Source: Bradyrhizobium barranii subsp. barranii (GTDB lineage: Bacteria > Pseudomonadota > Alphaproteobacteria > Rhizobiales > Xanthobacteraceae). From it: DNA of 64,000 nt. Location of the stretch: assembly GCF_017565645.3 (NCBI RefSeq), contig NZ_CP086136.1:1-64000 (forward strand), given 5' to 3'. Positions 38,665 to 47,863 of this stretch are shown here, one piece after another (within the stretch, counting starts at the first letter, position 1; every line of letters starts with the position of its first letter). The notes beneath the pieces were generated by a model. It was not told the DNA's origin. It did not search any database and saw only the letters and a program-made list of their open reading frames with translations. Both the position numbers and the translations under genes were made by a program.

Positions 38665-39003
38665 TTAAAGTGGCAACGGCGCGGTTATGCCGCGCCTCAT
38701 ATAGGTCTCGCGCCGGCCGATCATGCGCTCGGCGGCTGCCTTGGCGTCGGCCTTCGAGGACGTCGCGCACGTCCGGTATTCGAGATCGGGAACGTCCGAG
38801 GTGTCGCGGCGGCCGAACCAGGATTTCGAGCCCACCGGCAGCAGCGCCAGCGCCTGCGCCAGATTGTCGACGGCGCCGAACGAATAGAGCGCGCCGGTGC
38901 CGGCGATCCGGACCTCGTAAATGCTGGGCGAAATCGGCGCCTCGAGATTGTCGCCCCGTCCGGGACGGGGATAGCGCTTCCATTCGCTCCAGGTCGAAAT
39001 CAT
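38665..39003 (-). CDS. Small conserved-looking hypothetical protein
   Basis: I do not recognise a family. The 112-residue product starts MISTWSEWKRYPRPGRGDNL, has a beta-like region (SIYEVRIAGTGALYSFGAVD) and a Lys/Ala-rich helix near the C-terminus (SSKADAKAAAERMIGRRETY). There is no signal peptide or membrane segment. It lies upstream of gabD on the same strand with a 92-bp gap. Coding is supported by codon-position GC bias and the plausible protein-like composition; function unknown. Confidence 0.65.
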   Translation of the reverse strand: MISTWSEWKRYPRPGRGDNLEAPISPSIYEVRIAGTGALYSFGAVDNLAQALALLPVGSKSWFGRRDTSDVPDLEYRTCATSSKADAKAAAERMIGRRETYMRRGITAPLPL

Positions 39004-39104
39004 CTGAGGTCCCCCTCGCGGTCATGAACGACCGCTAATATTTGCATCAAGTCTTAACGTTGGCCGTCGATTGGCCGCGTGCGGAAACGCCGCAACGCAC
39101 AAAA

Positions 39105-39133
39105 TGTTTCAAGTGCTTCAAACACGTGAAACA
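39105..39133. promoter_or_regulatory. Inverted repeats upstream of serine hydrolase (candidate operator)
   Basis: TGTTTCA (39105-39111) and TGAAACA (39127-39133) form an inverted repeat with a 15-bp spacer. Within it, GTTTCAAGTGCTTCAAAC is itself an 18-bp palindrome with few mismatches. The cluster sits in a 347-bp gene-free gap (39004-39350), about 220 bp before the hydrolase start; the rest of the gap shows nothing clear. Confidence 0.45.
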
Positions 39134-39350
39134 TATCGCCAGAGCCCATCCACGGTCACGGTGAGTTGCGGCCATCCACCGCAGATTGTGACGGAGTGTT
39201 GCAGTTCAGCCCTCTCTCGTCCTGCGCAGGCCACGGACCGTCAAGTCACGACATCGCGACCGGCGCGGGCATCTGGACGCGCTTGCCGCGCGGACCGTGC
39301 AGGAGGACAATCATTCACTTCCAACAATAATCAAACCGGAGGAAACGCGT

Positions 39351-40544
39351 ATGCAAAGCAAAGCCCAGATCGACGAGATCCTGCGCCAGAAGAGCGACGC
39401 CAAGGAGATTCCCGGCGTCGTCGCGATCGCCGCCAGCGGCAACGACGTGATCTATCAAGGCGCGTTCGGCAAGCGCGACCTGTCCAAGCCCGATGCGATG
39501 ACCGACGACAGCGTGTTCTGGATCGCGTCGATGACGAAGGCGGTGACATCAGCGGGCGCGATGCAGCTCGTGGAGCAGGGCAAGCTGTCGCTGGATGCGC
39601 CGATCGGTTCGGTGCTGCCCGACCTCGCCAAGCCGCAGGTGCTCGAAGGTTTTGATGCCAAGGGCGAGCCGAAGCTGCGACCGGCGAAGGGCGCGATCAC
39701 GCTGCGCCAGCTCATGACCCACACCGCCGGTTTTGCTTACAATGTGTGGAACGGCGATCTCGCGGTCTATCTGGAGAAGACCGGAACCCCGAACATCTTC
39801 TCCTGCCAGGACGTCGCGCTGAAGACGCCGATCATGTCTGATCCCGGTACGCGCTGGGAATACGGCATCAACATCGACTTCGTCGGCAAGGCAGTGGAAG
39901 CCGTGAGCGGCAAGCGGCTCGATGCCTATCTGCGCGACAATCTCTTCACTCCGCTCGGTATGAGCGACACCGGCTTCAAGATCACCGACGACATGCGCCA
40001 GCGGCTGGTCGCCACCCATGCTCGCGGCGAGGATGGATCGCTGGCGCCGATCCCGTTCGAGATCGAGCAGAATCCGGAATTTTGCATGGGCGGCGGCGGC
40101 CTTTACGGCACTGCCGGCGACTACATCAAGTTCACCCAGATGATCCTCAACAAGGGCCGCGGCAACGGCAACCAGGTGCTGAAGCCCGAGACGGTCGCGC
40201 TGATGGGCCAGAACCACATCGGCGATCTCACCATTGGCAAGATGACGACGGTTGCGCCCATGTACACTAACGATGTCGATCTCTTCCCCGACATCGTGAA
40301 GAAGTGGGGGCTGTCCTTCCTGATCAATACTGCCAAGACGCCGGAGGGCCGCAGCGCCGGCAGCCTCGCCTGGGCCGGTCTCGCCAACACCTATTTCTGG
40401 ATCGACCCGGCGCGCGATGTTTCCGGCGTGATCCTGATGCAGGTGTTGCCGTTCGTCGACGCCAAGTGCATCGAGGCCTTCACGGGATTCGAGCGTGGCG
40501 TGTATGCCGGGCTCGATGCGGGCAGCGGGAAGAAGGCGGCCTAA
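39351..40544 (+). CDS. Serine hydrolase, beta-lactamase (class C-like) family, cytoplasmic
   Basis: The 397-residue protein has the catalytic SxxK at Ser60-Lys63 (IASMTKAVTS), Tyr171 (WEYGINIDFVGK) and the conserved LRQLMTHTAGF. It resembles EstB-type esterases and transacylases. Unlike the hydrolase at 26947 it has no signal peptide, so it is probably cytoplasmic. The start at 39351 is supported by a strong CCGGAGGAAA site; the open frame upstream is not used. It is monocistronic, with palindromic sites in the leader suggesting regulation. The substrate is unknown. Confidence 0.88.
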   Translation: MQSKAQIDEILRQKSDAKEIPGVVAIAASGNDVIYQGAFGKRDLSKPDAMTDDSVFWIASMTKAVTSAGAMQLVEQGKLSLDAPIGSVLPDLAKPQVLEGFDAKGEPKLRPAKGAITLRQLMTHTAGFAYNVWNGDLAVYLEKTGTPNIFSCQDVALKTPIMSDPGTRWEYGINIDFVGKAVEAVSGKRLDAYLRDNLFTPLGMSDTGFKITDDMRQRLVATHARGEDGSLAPIPFEIEQNPEFCMGGGGLYGTAGDYIKFTQMILNKGRGNGNQVLKPETVALMGQNHIGDLTIGKMTTVAPMYTNDVDLFPDIVKKWGLSFLINTAKTPEGRSAGSLAWAGLANTYFWIDPARDVSGVILMQVLPFVDAKCIEAFTGFERGVYAGLDAGSGKKAA

Positions 40545-40556
40545 CCCCTTAGTATG

Positions 40557-40578
40557 AGGCGCGCGGCGTCGCGCGCCT
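40557..40578 (+). terminator. Hairpin after serine hydrolase
   Basis: A perfect 9-bp stem (AGGCGCGCG and CGCGCGCCT, loop GCGT) 12 bp after the stop codon. A short TCGCTG follows, not a T-run, so termination efficiency is doubtful. Confidence 0.5.
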
Positions 40579-40650
40579 TCGCTGCAATGGATAACCTCGT
40601 GCCAAGGCCATCGGCTTCAGGCACGAGGCAAGAGCTTTGAGGAGACGAGC

Positions 40651-42357
40651 TTGGCGGACAATTTGGCTGATAAAGCCGACAGCTATGTTTGCGGCATCTC
40701 GGACACGCCGCTGCTCGGCCAAACCATCGGCCGCAGCCTTGACCGCGCCGTGCGGCGCTGGGGCCATCGCGAGGCGCTGGTCTCGCCTAGCCACGGCGTG
40801 CGATGGACCTGGACGGAATTCGCCGAACGGGTCGACGCGCTCGCCGCCGGCTTTCTCGCGCTCGGCCTCGAGCGGGGGCAGCGGATCGGCATCTGGTCGC
40901 TGAACCGGCCGGAATGGACGCTGACCCAGTTCGCCGCCGCCAAGGCCGGCCTGATCCTGGTGACGATCAATCCCGCCTACCGTTTGAGCGAGCTGGAGTT
41001 CGCGCTGCGCAAGGTCGGCTGCAAGGCGATCGTCACGGCGACCGTGTTCAAGACCAGTCATTACATTGAGATGCTCAACACACTGCTGCCGGAACTGGCC
41101 GGCGCCAAGCCCGGACAACTCAACGCAGCGCGACTGCCGGACCTGCGGATGGTGATCCAGATCGGTGGCCCCGCGGCATCGGGCACGATCCCGTTCGAAG
41201 AGGTCGCGCGCATGGGCGGAGCGCAGCATCGCGAGCAGCTCACTGCACTCGGCGCTGCCTTGCAGTTCGACGATCCCGTCAACATCCAGTTCACCAGCGG
41301 CACCACGGGATCGCCCAAGGGCGTGACGCTGACGCACCACAATATCCTCAACAATGGCTATTTCACCGGCCGTGCGATGCACCTGACCGAGCAGGATCGC
41401 ATCTGCATTCCGGTGCCGCTCTATCACTGCTTCGGCATGGTGATGGGCAACCTCGCCTCCGTCACGCTCGGCACGACGATGGTATATCCCGGCGAGGGCT
41501 TCGATCCGCTCGCGACGCTGCGCGCGGTCGAGCAGGAAAAGTGCACGGCGCTGTACGGCGTGCCGACGATGTTCATCGCGGAGCTCGATCACCCCGAATT
41601 CCCAAAGTTCGACCTGACATCGCTGCGCACCGGCATCATGGCGGGCGCGCCCTGCCCGATCGAGGTGATGAAGCGCGTCAACACCGAGATGAACATGCGC
41701 GAGGTCACCATCGCCTACGGCATGACCGAGACCAGTCCGGTCAGCTTCCAGAGCGCGACGGACGACCCGCTCGAACGGCGCGTCTCTACCGTCGGACGGA
41801 TTCATCCGCATGTCGAGGTCAAGGTCGTCGATCTCGAGGGCAGGATCGTCAAGCGCGGCGAACGCGGCGAGCTCTGCACCCGCGGCTACAGCATCATGCT
41901 GGGCTATTGGGAGGAGAAGGAAAAGACGGCGGACGTGCTTGATGCCAATGGCTGGATGCACACCGGCGATCTCGCCACCATCGACGACGAGGGCTATTGC
42001 AACATCGTCGGCCGCATCAAGGATCTGGTGATCCGCGGCGGCGAGAACCTCTATCCGCGCGAGATCGAGGAATTCCTGTATCGCCACCCCAAGATTCAGG
42101 ACGCGCAGATTTTTGGCGTGGCAGACACCCGCTATGGCGAGGAGCTCTGCGCCTGGATCCGCGTCAGGCCGGGCGAGACGCTGACGGCCGAGGAGGTTCG
42201 CGCGTTCTGCGACGGCCAGATCGCGCACAACAAGATCCCGCGCTATGTGGAGTTCGTCGACGAGTTTCCGATGACCGTGACCGGCAAGATCCAGAAATTC
42301 GTGATGCGCGACGCGGTGGAGCAGCGGCTGGGATTGAAGGCGGCGAAGACGGCGTGA
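40651..42357 (+). CDS. AMP-binding acyl-CoA synthetase (fatty-acid/aryl-CoA ligase)
   Basis: Activates a carboxylic acid with ATP to an acyl-adenylate and then a CoA thioester. The 568-residue protein has the P-loop [10 protein letters not shown] at 215-224, the YGMTETSPV motif, [20 protein letters not shown], then [20 protein letters not shown] and the catalytic Lys in TGKIQKF near the end. The overall pattern fits medium-chain or short-chain fatty acyl-CoA ligases. The start is TTG at 40651 with GAGGAGA 7 nt upstream. It is monocistronic. The substrate class is inferred. Confidence 0.9.
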   Translation: MADNLADKADSYVCGISDTPLLGQTIGRSLDRAVRRWGHREALVSPSHGVRWTWTEFAERVDALAAGFLALGLERGQRIGIWSLNRPEWTLTQFAAAKAGLILVTINPAYRLSELEFALRKVGCKAIVTATVFKTSHYIEMLNTLLPELAGAKPGQLNAARLPDLRMVIQIGGPAASGTIPFEEVARMGGAQHREQLTALGAALQFDDPVNIQFTSGTTGSPKGVTLTHHNILNNGYFTGRAMHLTEQDRICIPVPLYHCFGMVMGNLASVTLGTTMVYPGEGFDPLATLRAVEQEKCTALYGVPTMFIAELDHPEFPKFDLTSLRTGIMAGAPCPIEVMKRVNTEMNMREVTIAYGMTETSPVSFQSATDDPLERRVSTVGRIHPHVEVKVVDLEGRIVKRGERGELCTRGYSIMLGYWEEKEKTADVLDANGWMHTGDLATIDDEGYCNIVGRIKDLVIRGGENLYPREIEEFLYRHPKIQDAQIFGVADTRYGEELCAWIRVRPGETLTAEEVRAFCDGQIAHNKIPRYVEFVDEFPMTVTGKIQKFVMRDAVEQRLGLKAAKTA

Positions 42358-42385
42358 GGGGCTGAGTGCTCTCGCCACAGCACGA

Positions 42386-42489
42386 CTGTCATTCCCCGCG
42401 AAGGCTGGGAATCCAGTACGCCGCGGCTTCTCGATGAACCACTAAGGTCTCGGAGTACTGGGTCGCCCGGTCAAGCCGGGCGACGACAG
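42386..42489. repeat. Palindromic repeat (CTGTCATTCCCCGCGAAGGC type)
   Basis: Related to 32332-32436 in reverse orientation: AATCCAGTACGCCGC and CGGTCAAGCCGGGCGACGAC appear in both (as complements). It lies between the convergent acyl-CoA synthetase and kinase genes. Confidence 0.8.
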
Positions 42490-42511
42490 CGGAGAATGAG
42501 GCGGCGTCGCC

Positions 42512-43513
42512 TTAAACAGTCAACCCGCGCTGCTGCGCCAGCTCCTTCAGCGATACCTGCGGACGCGCGCCGATGTGCTGGATCACTTCGGCAGCCGCGA
42601 GCGCGCCGAGCTCGCCGCACTGCTTGTGCGCAAGGTTACGCGCGAGACCGTACAGGAAGCCGGCGGCGAAGAGATCACCGGCGCCGGTGGTGTCCACCAG
42701 CTTCGCGATCGGTGAGGCCGGCGCTGCGACGGCCTCGGTCGGCGTCACCACCACGCAGCCCTTCTCGCTGCGGGTGACCACGCCGAGCTTGACGTCGTTG
42801 CGCAGCTGCTTCAGGGCGGTGTCGAAGTCCGAGGTCGTGTAGAGCGAATGCAGCTCGGATTCGTTGGCGAACACGATGTCGACGGTGCCGTTGCGCATCA
42901 GTCCGAGGAATTCGTCGCGATAGCGATCGACGCAGAACGAATCCGACAGCGTCAGCGCCACCTTGCGCTTGGCATCATGCGCGATCTGGGCGGCCTTGAC
43001 GAAGGCGTCCTTGGCGTTCTTGGGGTCCCAGAGATAGCCTTCGAGATAGACGATGCCGGCCGACGCGATCTCGGCCGGATCGATGTCGGCGGGCGACAAA
43101 TCCTGCGCGGCACCGAGATAGGTGTTCATGGTGCGCTCGCCGTCATCAGTGACCAGAATGTAGGAACAGCCGGTTGCAGGGCCATCCTTCGCAGCGGGCG
43201 TGTTGAAGGCGGCGCCGGCGGCGCGGATGTCGTGGACATAGAGCTTGCCGATCTGGTCATCCTTGACCTTGCCGACATAGGCCGCGCGTGCGCCGAGGCT
43301 GCCGATGCCGACGATGGTGTTGGCGGCAGATCCGCCCGAGACTTCGGTCGCCGGCCCCATGTCCTTGTAGATGGCGGCGGCCCGCGCCTCGTCGATCAGG
43401 GACATGCTGCCCTTGGTCATGCCGTGCTTGACCAGAAAAGCCTCGTCGGTCTTGACCAGCACGTCGAACAGCGCGTTGCCGATGCCGAGAACGTCATATT
43501 TCACGTCAGCCAT
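42512..43513 (-). CDS. PfkB family carbohydrate kinase (adenosine kinase-like)
   Basis: Phosphorylates a sugar or nucleoside with ATP. The 333-residue product has the N-terminal YDVLGIGNALFDVLVKTDE, the family signature 1 region GGSAANTIVGIGSLGARAAY and the C-terminal signature DTTGAGDLFAAGFLYGLARN with the catalytic Asp in GAGD. Overall similarity is to adenosine kinase/ribokinase of rhizobia; adenosine is the likely but not proven substrate. It is divergent from murJ with a 125-bp gap. Confidence 0.88.
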   Translation of the reverse strand: MADVKYDVLGIGNALFDVLVKTDEAFLVKHGMTKGSMSLIDEARAAAIYKDMGPATEVSGGSAANTIVGIGSLGARAAYVGKVKDDQIGKLYVHDIRAAGAAFNTPAAKDGPATGCSYILVTDDGERTMNTYLGAAQDLSPADIDPAEIASAGIVYLEGYLWDPKNAKDAFVKAAQIAHDAKRKVALTLSDSFCVDRYRDEFLGLMRNGTVDIVFANESELHSLYTTSDFDTALKQLRNDVKLGVVTRSEKGCVVVTPTEAVAAPASPIAKLVDTTGAGDLFAAGFLYGLARNLAHKQCGELGALAAAEVIQHIGARPQVSLKELAQQRGLTV

Positions 43514-43638
43514 TCACCTTGATCCTGTTTGCCGGATTGCGATACCCGCGGAAATCCGGTTCCTGTCGGTCTGAAATCTGGCCCGCGGCCTATCACGACC
43601 GGCCCCAAGCGGGCAAGCAACGGTATTATGTCGGCGCA

Positions 43639-45189
43639 ATGATCCGCTCTTTCCTGACAGTTTCAACGGGAACACTGGCCTCGCGGCTGCTGGGCTTTGC
43701 GCGCGATTCCATGATTGCCGCTCTGTTGGGCACGGGCGCCGTGGCCGATGCGTTTCTGGCGGCGTTCCAGCTCGTCAATGTGGTGCGGCGGCTGCTCAGC
43801 GAGGGGGCGCTGAACGCGGCCCTGATCCCGGCCTGGCTGCGCGTCCGTGACCGTGATGGCGAAGAGGCCGCTTCCGCCTTCGCGGGACGCGTGCTCGGCA
43901 CGGTCAGCGCGGCGCTGATCGCGATCTCGATCGTGATTGCGCTGCTGATGCCACTGATCATCACGGTGATCGCGCCCGGATTTCTGGGTAGCGGCACGCT
44001 CGATCTCGCCGTCGCGAACGCGCGGCTGATGCTGCCCTATCTCGCCTTCGCCGGACCCGTCACGGTGCTGATGGGGCTGCTCAATGCGCAGGGGCGCTTT
44101 GCACTCACGGCATTCTCGCCGCTGCTGTTCAACATCGCGCTGATTGCGGCCATTGCGATGCTGCTCGTCTGGCATGCCGACGCCGGCTTCGCAGCATGGA
44201 TGCTGGCGGCGACCGTCGGCGTGGCCGGACTGCTGCAATTGCTGATGCTGCTGTCGCAGCGAAGCGCGCGACTGGCGACGCCGCTGCGGATCAGCTTCGA
44301 CCAGGAGATGCGCGGCTTTTTCGCCAAGGCAATCCCCGGCATGATCGCAAGCTCGGGCCCGCAATGGCTGATGGTCGCGGGCGCGATCATCGCCTCTGCA
44401 ACGCCCTCCGCCGTGTCCTGGCTCTATTTCGCCAACCGCCTGATCGAGCTGCCGCTCGGTATCGTCGGTGTCGCCATGGGCACCGTGCTGGTGCCAGAGC
44501 TGACGCGCGCGGTGCGTAGCGGCGACCGTGACGCCGTGGCGCATGCGGAATCGCGGGCGCTGGAACTGGCAACCGGGCTGGCGCTGCCGGCGACGCTCGG
44601 CCTGATCGTTCTGGCCGAGCCGATCGTGCGGCTGTTGTTCGAGCATGGCGCGTTCGGCGCGGACGACAGTACGGCCACCGCGCATGCGCTGATGTGGCTG
44701 GCGCTGGGCCTTCCGGCGCATGTGCTGATCAAGGCGCTGTCGCCGGCCTACTTTGCCCGCAGCGACACGATGACGCCGCTGCTGGCGACCGCCAAGGGCT
44801 TTGTGGTCGCGATCGCCCTCGCTGTCGTGCTCGGACACGTCCTTGGCGCGAGCGGAATCGCTGCCAGCATCACGGCCGGCGCCTGGAGCAGTGCGATCTC
44901 GCTGCTGCGGAAAGGCACCAGCGAGTTCGGCTTCTCGGTCGATGCGGCCGCCCGCAACCGGCTGCCGCGGATCGTGCTCGCCGCGCTCGCCATGGGCGCC
45001 CTGCTCTGGCTGACGACCGGTCTGTCGCCCGCCGAGGCGCATGGGCTGATCCGCTTCATCGTCCTGGGCGTGCAGATCGCGGCCGGAATCGCCGTCTATG
45101 GCGTGCTCCTGCAGGTCCTCGGGGCGGCCTCGTGGCGCGAGGCGGCTAACGTGCTGAAGCGCCCGCCCCGGACCGAGCCCGAGGCGTGA
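43639..45189 (+). CDS. murJ: Lipid II flippase MurJ (MviN)
   Basis: MurJ flips lipid II across the inner membrane for peptidoglycan synthesis. The 516-residue product has 14 predicted hydrophobic segments and the family opening MIRSFLTVSTGTLASRLLGF followed by ARDSMIAALLGTG, as well as RRLLSEGALNAALIP. The ATG at 43639 gives the conserved N-terminus; codons before it are not conserved. In many alphaproteobacteria glnD is upstream of murJ and trpS downstream; here trpS is downstream but glnD is absent, replaced by the divergent kinase. Confidence 0.95.
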   Translation: MIRSFLTVSTGTLASRLLGFARDSMIAALLGTGAVADAFLAAFQLVNVVRRLLSEGALNAALIPAWLRVRDRDGEEAASAFAGRVLGTVSAALIAISIVIALLMPLIITVIAPGFLGSGTLDLAVANARLMLPYLAFAGPVTVLMGLLNAQGRFALTAFSPLLFNIALIAAIAMLLVWHADAGFAAWMLAATVGVAGLLQLLMLLSQRSARLATPLRISFDQEMRGFFAKAIPGMIASSGPQWLMVAGAIIASATPSAVSWLYFANRLIELPLGIVGVAMGTVLVPELTRAVRSGDRDAVAHAESRALELATGLALPATLGLIVLAEPIVRLLFEHGAFGADDSTATAHALMWLALGLPAHVLIKALSPAYFARSDTMTPLLATAKGFVVAIALAVVLGHVLGASGIAASITAGAWSSAISLLRKGTSEFGFSVDAAARNRLPRIVLAALAMGALLWLTTGLSPAEAHGLIRFIVLGVQIAAGIAVYGVLLQVLGAASWREAANVLKRPPRTEPEA

Positions 45190-45264
45190 CGCCATCGAAT
45201 TACCCTTGACGGGGCAGCGCCGCTGTTGGAAACGACGGCCGAATACCTTCCAGGAAGACTTACC

Positions 45265-46317
45265 ATGGCATTCGTTGAACGGGTCTTTTCGGGCGTCCAG
45301 CCGACGGGCAATCTGCATCTCGGCAATTACCTCGGCGCGATCGTGAACTTCGTGAAGATGCAGGAAACCCATAACTGCATCTATTGCGTCGTCGACATGC
45401 ACGCGATCACGCAAGGCGTGGACGTCTGGGGCGGACCGGTCAAGCTCGCGCGCAACACCCGCGAGGTGACCGCGGCGTTCATCGCGAGCGGCATCGATCC
45501 GAAGAAGCACATCGTGTTCAACCAGAGCCAGGTCTCGGGCCACGCCGAGCTCGCCTGGATCTTCAACTGCGTCGCGCGCATGGGCTGGCTCGGCCGCATG
45601 ACCCAGTTCAAGGAGAAGGCCGGCAAGGACCGCGAGAACGCGTCAGTTGGCCTCTTCGACTATCCCGTGCTGATGGCCGCCGACATTCTGCTGTACCGCG
45701 CCACCCACGTTCCGGTCGGCGAGGACCAGAAGCAGCATCTCGAGCTCTCGCGCGACATCGCGCAGAAGTTCAACAACGACTTTGGTGACTCGATCCGCAA
45801 CCTCGGCGCCAATGACGGCCTGTTCTTCCCGCTGCCGGAACCGCTGATCACGGGACCGGCGACGCGCGTGATGAGCCTGCGCGACGGCACCAAGAAGATG
45901 TCGAAGTCGGACGCGTCCGACAATTCGCGCATCAATTTGACCGACGACGCCGACACCATCGCGCAGAAGGTACGCAAGGCGAAGACCGATCCGGAGCCGC
46001 TGCCGTCAGAGGAAAAGGGCCTGGAAGCGCGCCCCGAGGCCGACAATCTCGTCGGCATCTTCGCCGCGCTCTCCGGCCGCTCCAAGGCCGACGTGCTGCG
46101 CGAATTTGGCGGCGGCCAGTTCTCCAGCTTCAAGAATGCGCTGGTGGATCTGTGCGTCACGAAACTCTCCCCGATCGCCGGCGAGATGAAGCGCCTCGTC
46201 GCCGACCCCGGCCATATCGACGCGATCCTGAACGATGGCGCCGACCGGGCCCGCGCGATCGCCGACGAGACCATGAAGCTCTCGAAGGACATCGTCGGCT
46301 TCATCCGCCGGCGCTGA
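45265..46317 (+). CDS. trpS: Tryptophanyl-tRNA synthetase
   Basis: Charges tRNA-Trp. The 350-residue class I synthetase has the [18 protein letters not shown] segment with the HIGH-like motif, the [14 protein letters not shown] motif near residue 210 and the expected overall length. ATG 45265 follows AGGAAG. It lies 75 bp after murJ in the same direction, an order common in alphaproteobacteria. Confidence 0.96.
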   Translation: MAFVERVFSGVQPTGNLHLGNYLGAIVNFVKMQETHNCIYCVVDMHAITQGVDVWGGPVKLARNTREVTAAFIASGIDPKKHIVFNQSQVSGHAELAWIFNCVARMGWLGRMTQFKEKAGKDRENASVGLFDYPVLMAADILLYRATHVPVGEDQKQHLELSRDIAQKFNNDFGDSIRNLGANDGLFFPLPEPLITGPATRVMSLRDGTKKMSKSDASDNSRINLTDDADTIAQKVRKAKTDPEPLPSEEKGLEARPEADNLVGIFAALSGRSKADVLREFGGGQFSSFKNALVDLCVTKLSPIAGEMKRLVADPGHIDAILNDGADRARAIADETMKLSKDIVGFIRRR

Positions 46318-46337
46318 TCTCCCGCATTTGCGAAACC

Positions 46338-46362
46338 CGGCCGGCGCCCACTGCGCCGGCCG
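46338..46362 (+). terminator. Hairpin terminator after trpS
   Basis: A perfect 10-bp stem (CGGCCGGCGC and GCGCCGGCCG, loop CCACT) followed by CTTCTCCTCT, 20 bp after the trpS stop. It probably ends the murJ-trpS transcript, with a weak pyrimidine tail. Confidence 0.65.
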
Positions 46363-46427
46363 CTTCTCCTCTCCCCAAGCGTGGGGGAGTGTGGCAGCAT
46401 GCCGGCCGTGCACATTCCGGGACATGC

Positions 46428-46922
46428 ATGACCAGCAAGCGACTTTGCTTCGAGCCGGGTCACAAGCCCAAATGCCTCGTGATCGTCGATGACACCGCCG
46501 AATGGGATCGCGCGGTCTACTATGCCAGCCGCTGGGCGATCCGCGCCGGCGGCGGCGTGGTCATGCTGCGCATCATCGAGCCTGAGCAGCAGAGTCAGGA
46601 ATGGCTAGGGGTGGCCGAGATCATGCGCGCCGAGGCGCAGGAGGCGGCGGAAGCCGCGCTCGACCGCGCCGCCGGCCGCGCCAACGGCATCGCCGCGATC
46701 ACGCCGGAGCGGGTGATCCGCGAAGGCGATGCAATGGAACAACTGCTCGCCGTGATCGACGAGGACCCCGACATCGCCATGCTGGTGCTCGCCGCCAATC
46801 CCGGCGCGGAGGGTCCGGGACCGCTGGTCTCGCTGCTGGCGCATGAACTGGGCACGTTCCCGGTGCCGGTGACGATCATCTCGGGCGCGCTGAGCGATGG
46901 AAGCGTGGATTCGCTGTCGTAG
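46428..46922 (+). CDS. Universal stress protein family protein
   Basis: A UspA-like protein of 164 residues, with the conserved N-terminal strand (KCLVIVDDTAEWDRAVYYAS), helix and the later VLAANPGAEGPGPLV region where the ATP-binding G-2x-G-9x-G(S/T) of true ATP-binding Usps would be; the motif is only partial. The ATG at 46428 gives the best protein, though the frame opens earlier inside trpS. It is monocistronic behind the trpS terminator. The role under stress is inferred from the family. Confidence 0.82.
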   Translation: MTSKRLCFEPGHKPKCLVIVDDTAEWDRAVYYASRWAIRAGGGVVMLRIIEPEQQSQEWLGVAEIMRAEAQEAAEAALDRAAGRANGIAAITPERVIREGDAMEQLLAVIDEDPDIAMLVLAANPGAEGPGPLVSLLAHELGTFPVPVTIISGALSDGSVDSLS

Positions 46923-46955
46923 GCGTCCCTATCTGGACTGCGGCCAGCCAGATAT

Positions 46956-47043
46956 CCGTCATGCCCGGGCTTGTCCCGGGCATCCACGTTCTTGGCGCCA
47001 CGAAGCAAGGCGTGGATGGCCGGGTCAAGCCCGGCCATGACGG
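46956..47043. repeat. Palindromic repeat (CCGTCATGCCCGGGCTTGTC type)
   Basis: An 88-bp palindrome: CCGTCATGCCCGGGCTTG against CAAGCCCGGCCATGACGG, with CATCCACG and CGTGGATG pairing inside. It is the best preserved copy of the family also seen at 2846-2913, 13837-13867 and 18073-18193. Confidence 0.85.
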
Positions 47044-47183
47044 CGCGGAAATATTAAAGTGTCCTAACCCGCTGATATCGCAACGAAACGTCCTACCTAC
47101 CCCTTGACCGTGCGTTCCCCGTCGCCATCTGCTACTGGATAGCTTACGCGCCGGCCTTGAACCGGCGACGTCTGGAGAAAACC

Positions 47184-47753
47184 ATGTTCATTCAAACCGA
47201 AGCCACCCCCAATCCCGCCACGCTGAAGTTCATTCCCGGTCGCGTCGTCGTCGACGGCGGCCCGATGGAATTTTCGAGCCGCGAATCGGCCACGCGCTCG
47301 CCGCTGGCCGAAAAGCTGTTCGACGTGCCCGGCGTCACCGGCGTGTTCTATGGATCGGATTTCATCACCGTGACCAAGGCGAACGGTGAATGGCAGCAAC
47401 TCAAGCCCGCGATCCTCGGCGCCATCATGGAGCACTACATGTCCGGCGCGCCGTTGCTCGCCGATGGCGCGGCTCCAAGCGATGCCGACCTCGACGACGA
47501 GGATGAGTTCTTCGACGAGTCCGATGCCGAGACGGTCGACATGATCAAGGATCTGATCGAGACCCGCGTGCGGCCCGCGGTCGCCAATGACGGCGGCGAC
47601 ATCACCTTCCGCGGCTTCAAGGACGGCATCGTCTATCTCAACATGAAGGGCTCATGCGCCGGCTGCCCGTCATCGACCGCGACGCTCCAGCACGGCATCC
47701 AGAATTTGTTCAAGCATTTCGTGCCTGACGTGGTCGAAGTCCGGCCGATGTAG
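47184..47753 (+). CDS. NifU-like Fe-S cluster scaffold protein (Nfu)
   Basis: Nfu carries and delivers Fe-S clusters. The 189-residue protein has an N-terminal Nfu_N domain (MFIQTEATPNPATLKFIPGR) and a C-terminal NifU domain with ETRVRPAVANDGGDITFRGF and the CxxC at Cys158-Cys161 (KGSCAGCPSS). A Glu/Asp-rich linker separates the domains. The ATG at 47184 follows GGAGAAA. It is monocistronic and housekeeping; it is not the nitrogen-fixation NifU, which has an additional IscU-like domain. Confidence 0.93.
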   Translation: MFIQTEATPNPATLKFIPGRVVVDGGPMEFSSRESATRSPLAEKLFDVPGVTGVFYGSDFITVTKANGEWQQLKPAILGAIMEHYMSGAPLLADGAAPSDADLDDEDEFFDESDAETVDMIKDLIETRVRPAVANDGGDITFRGFKDGIVYLNMKGSCAGCPSSTATLQHGIQNLFKHFVPDVVEVRPM

Positions 47754-47763
47754 GCGAAGTGCC

Positions 47764-47853
47764 GTAGGGTGGGCGAAGGCGCGCTTGCGCCGTGCCCACC
47801 ATGCAATCATCGCGAAAAGAAGAGGTGGGCACGCTTCGCTTTGCCCACCCTAC
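47764..47853. repeat. Palindromic repeat (GTAGGGTGGGC type)
   Basis: The ends GTAGGGTGGGC and GCCCACCCTAC are exactly complementary; the inner parts GGCGCGCTTGCGCC and GTGCCCACC/GGTGGGCAC also pair. A 90-bp element between the convergent Nfu and chemoreceptor genes. Confidence 0.85.
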
Positions 47854-47863
47854 GAGATCTCTC

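Noticed and set aside
47184..47753. Nitrogen-fixation nifU
   Set aside because: It has the Nfu_N plus NifU C-terminal layout and lacks the IscU-like and ferredoxin-like parts; no nif genes are adjacent.
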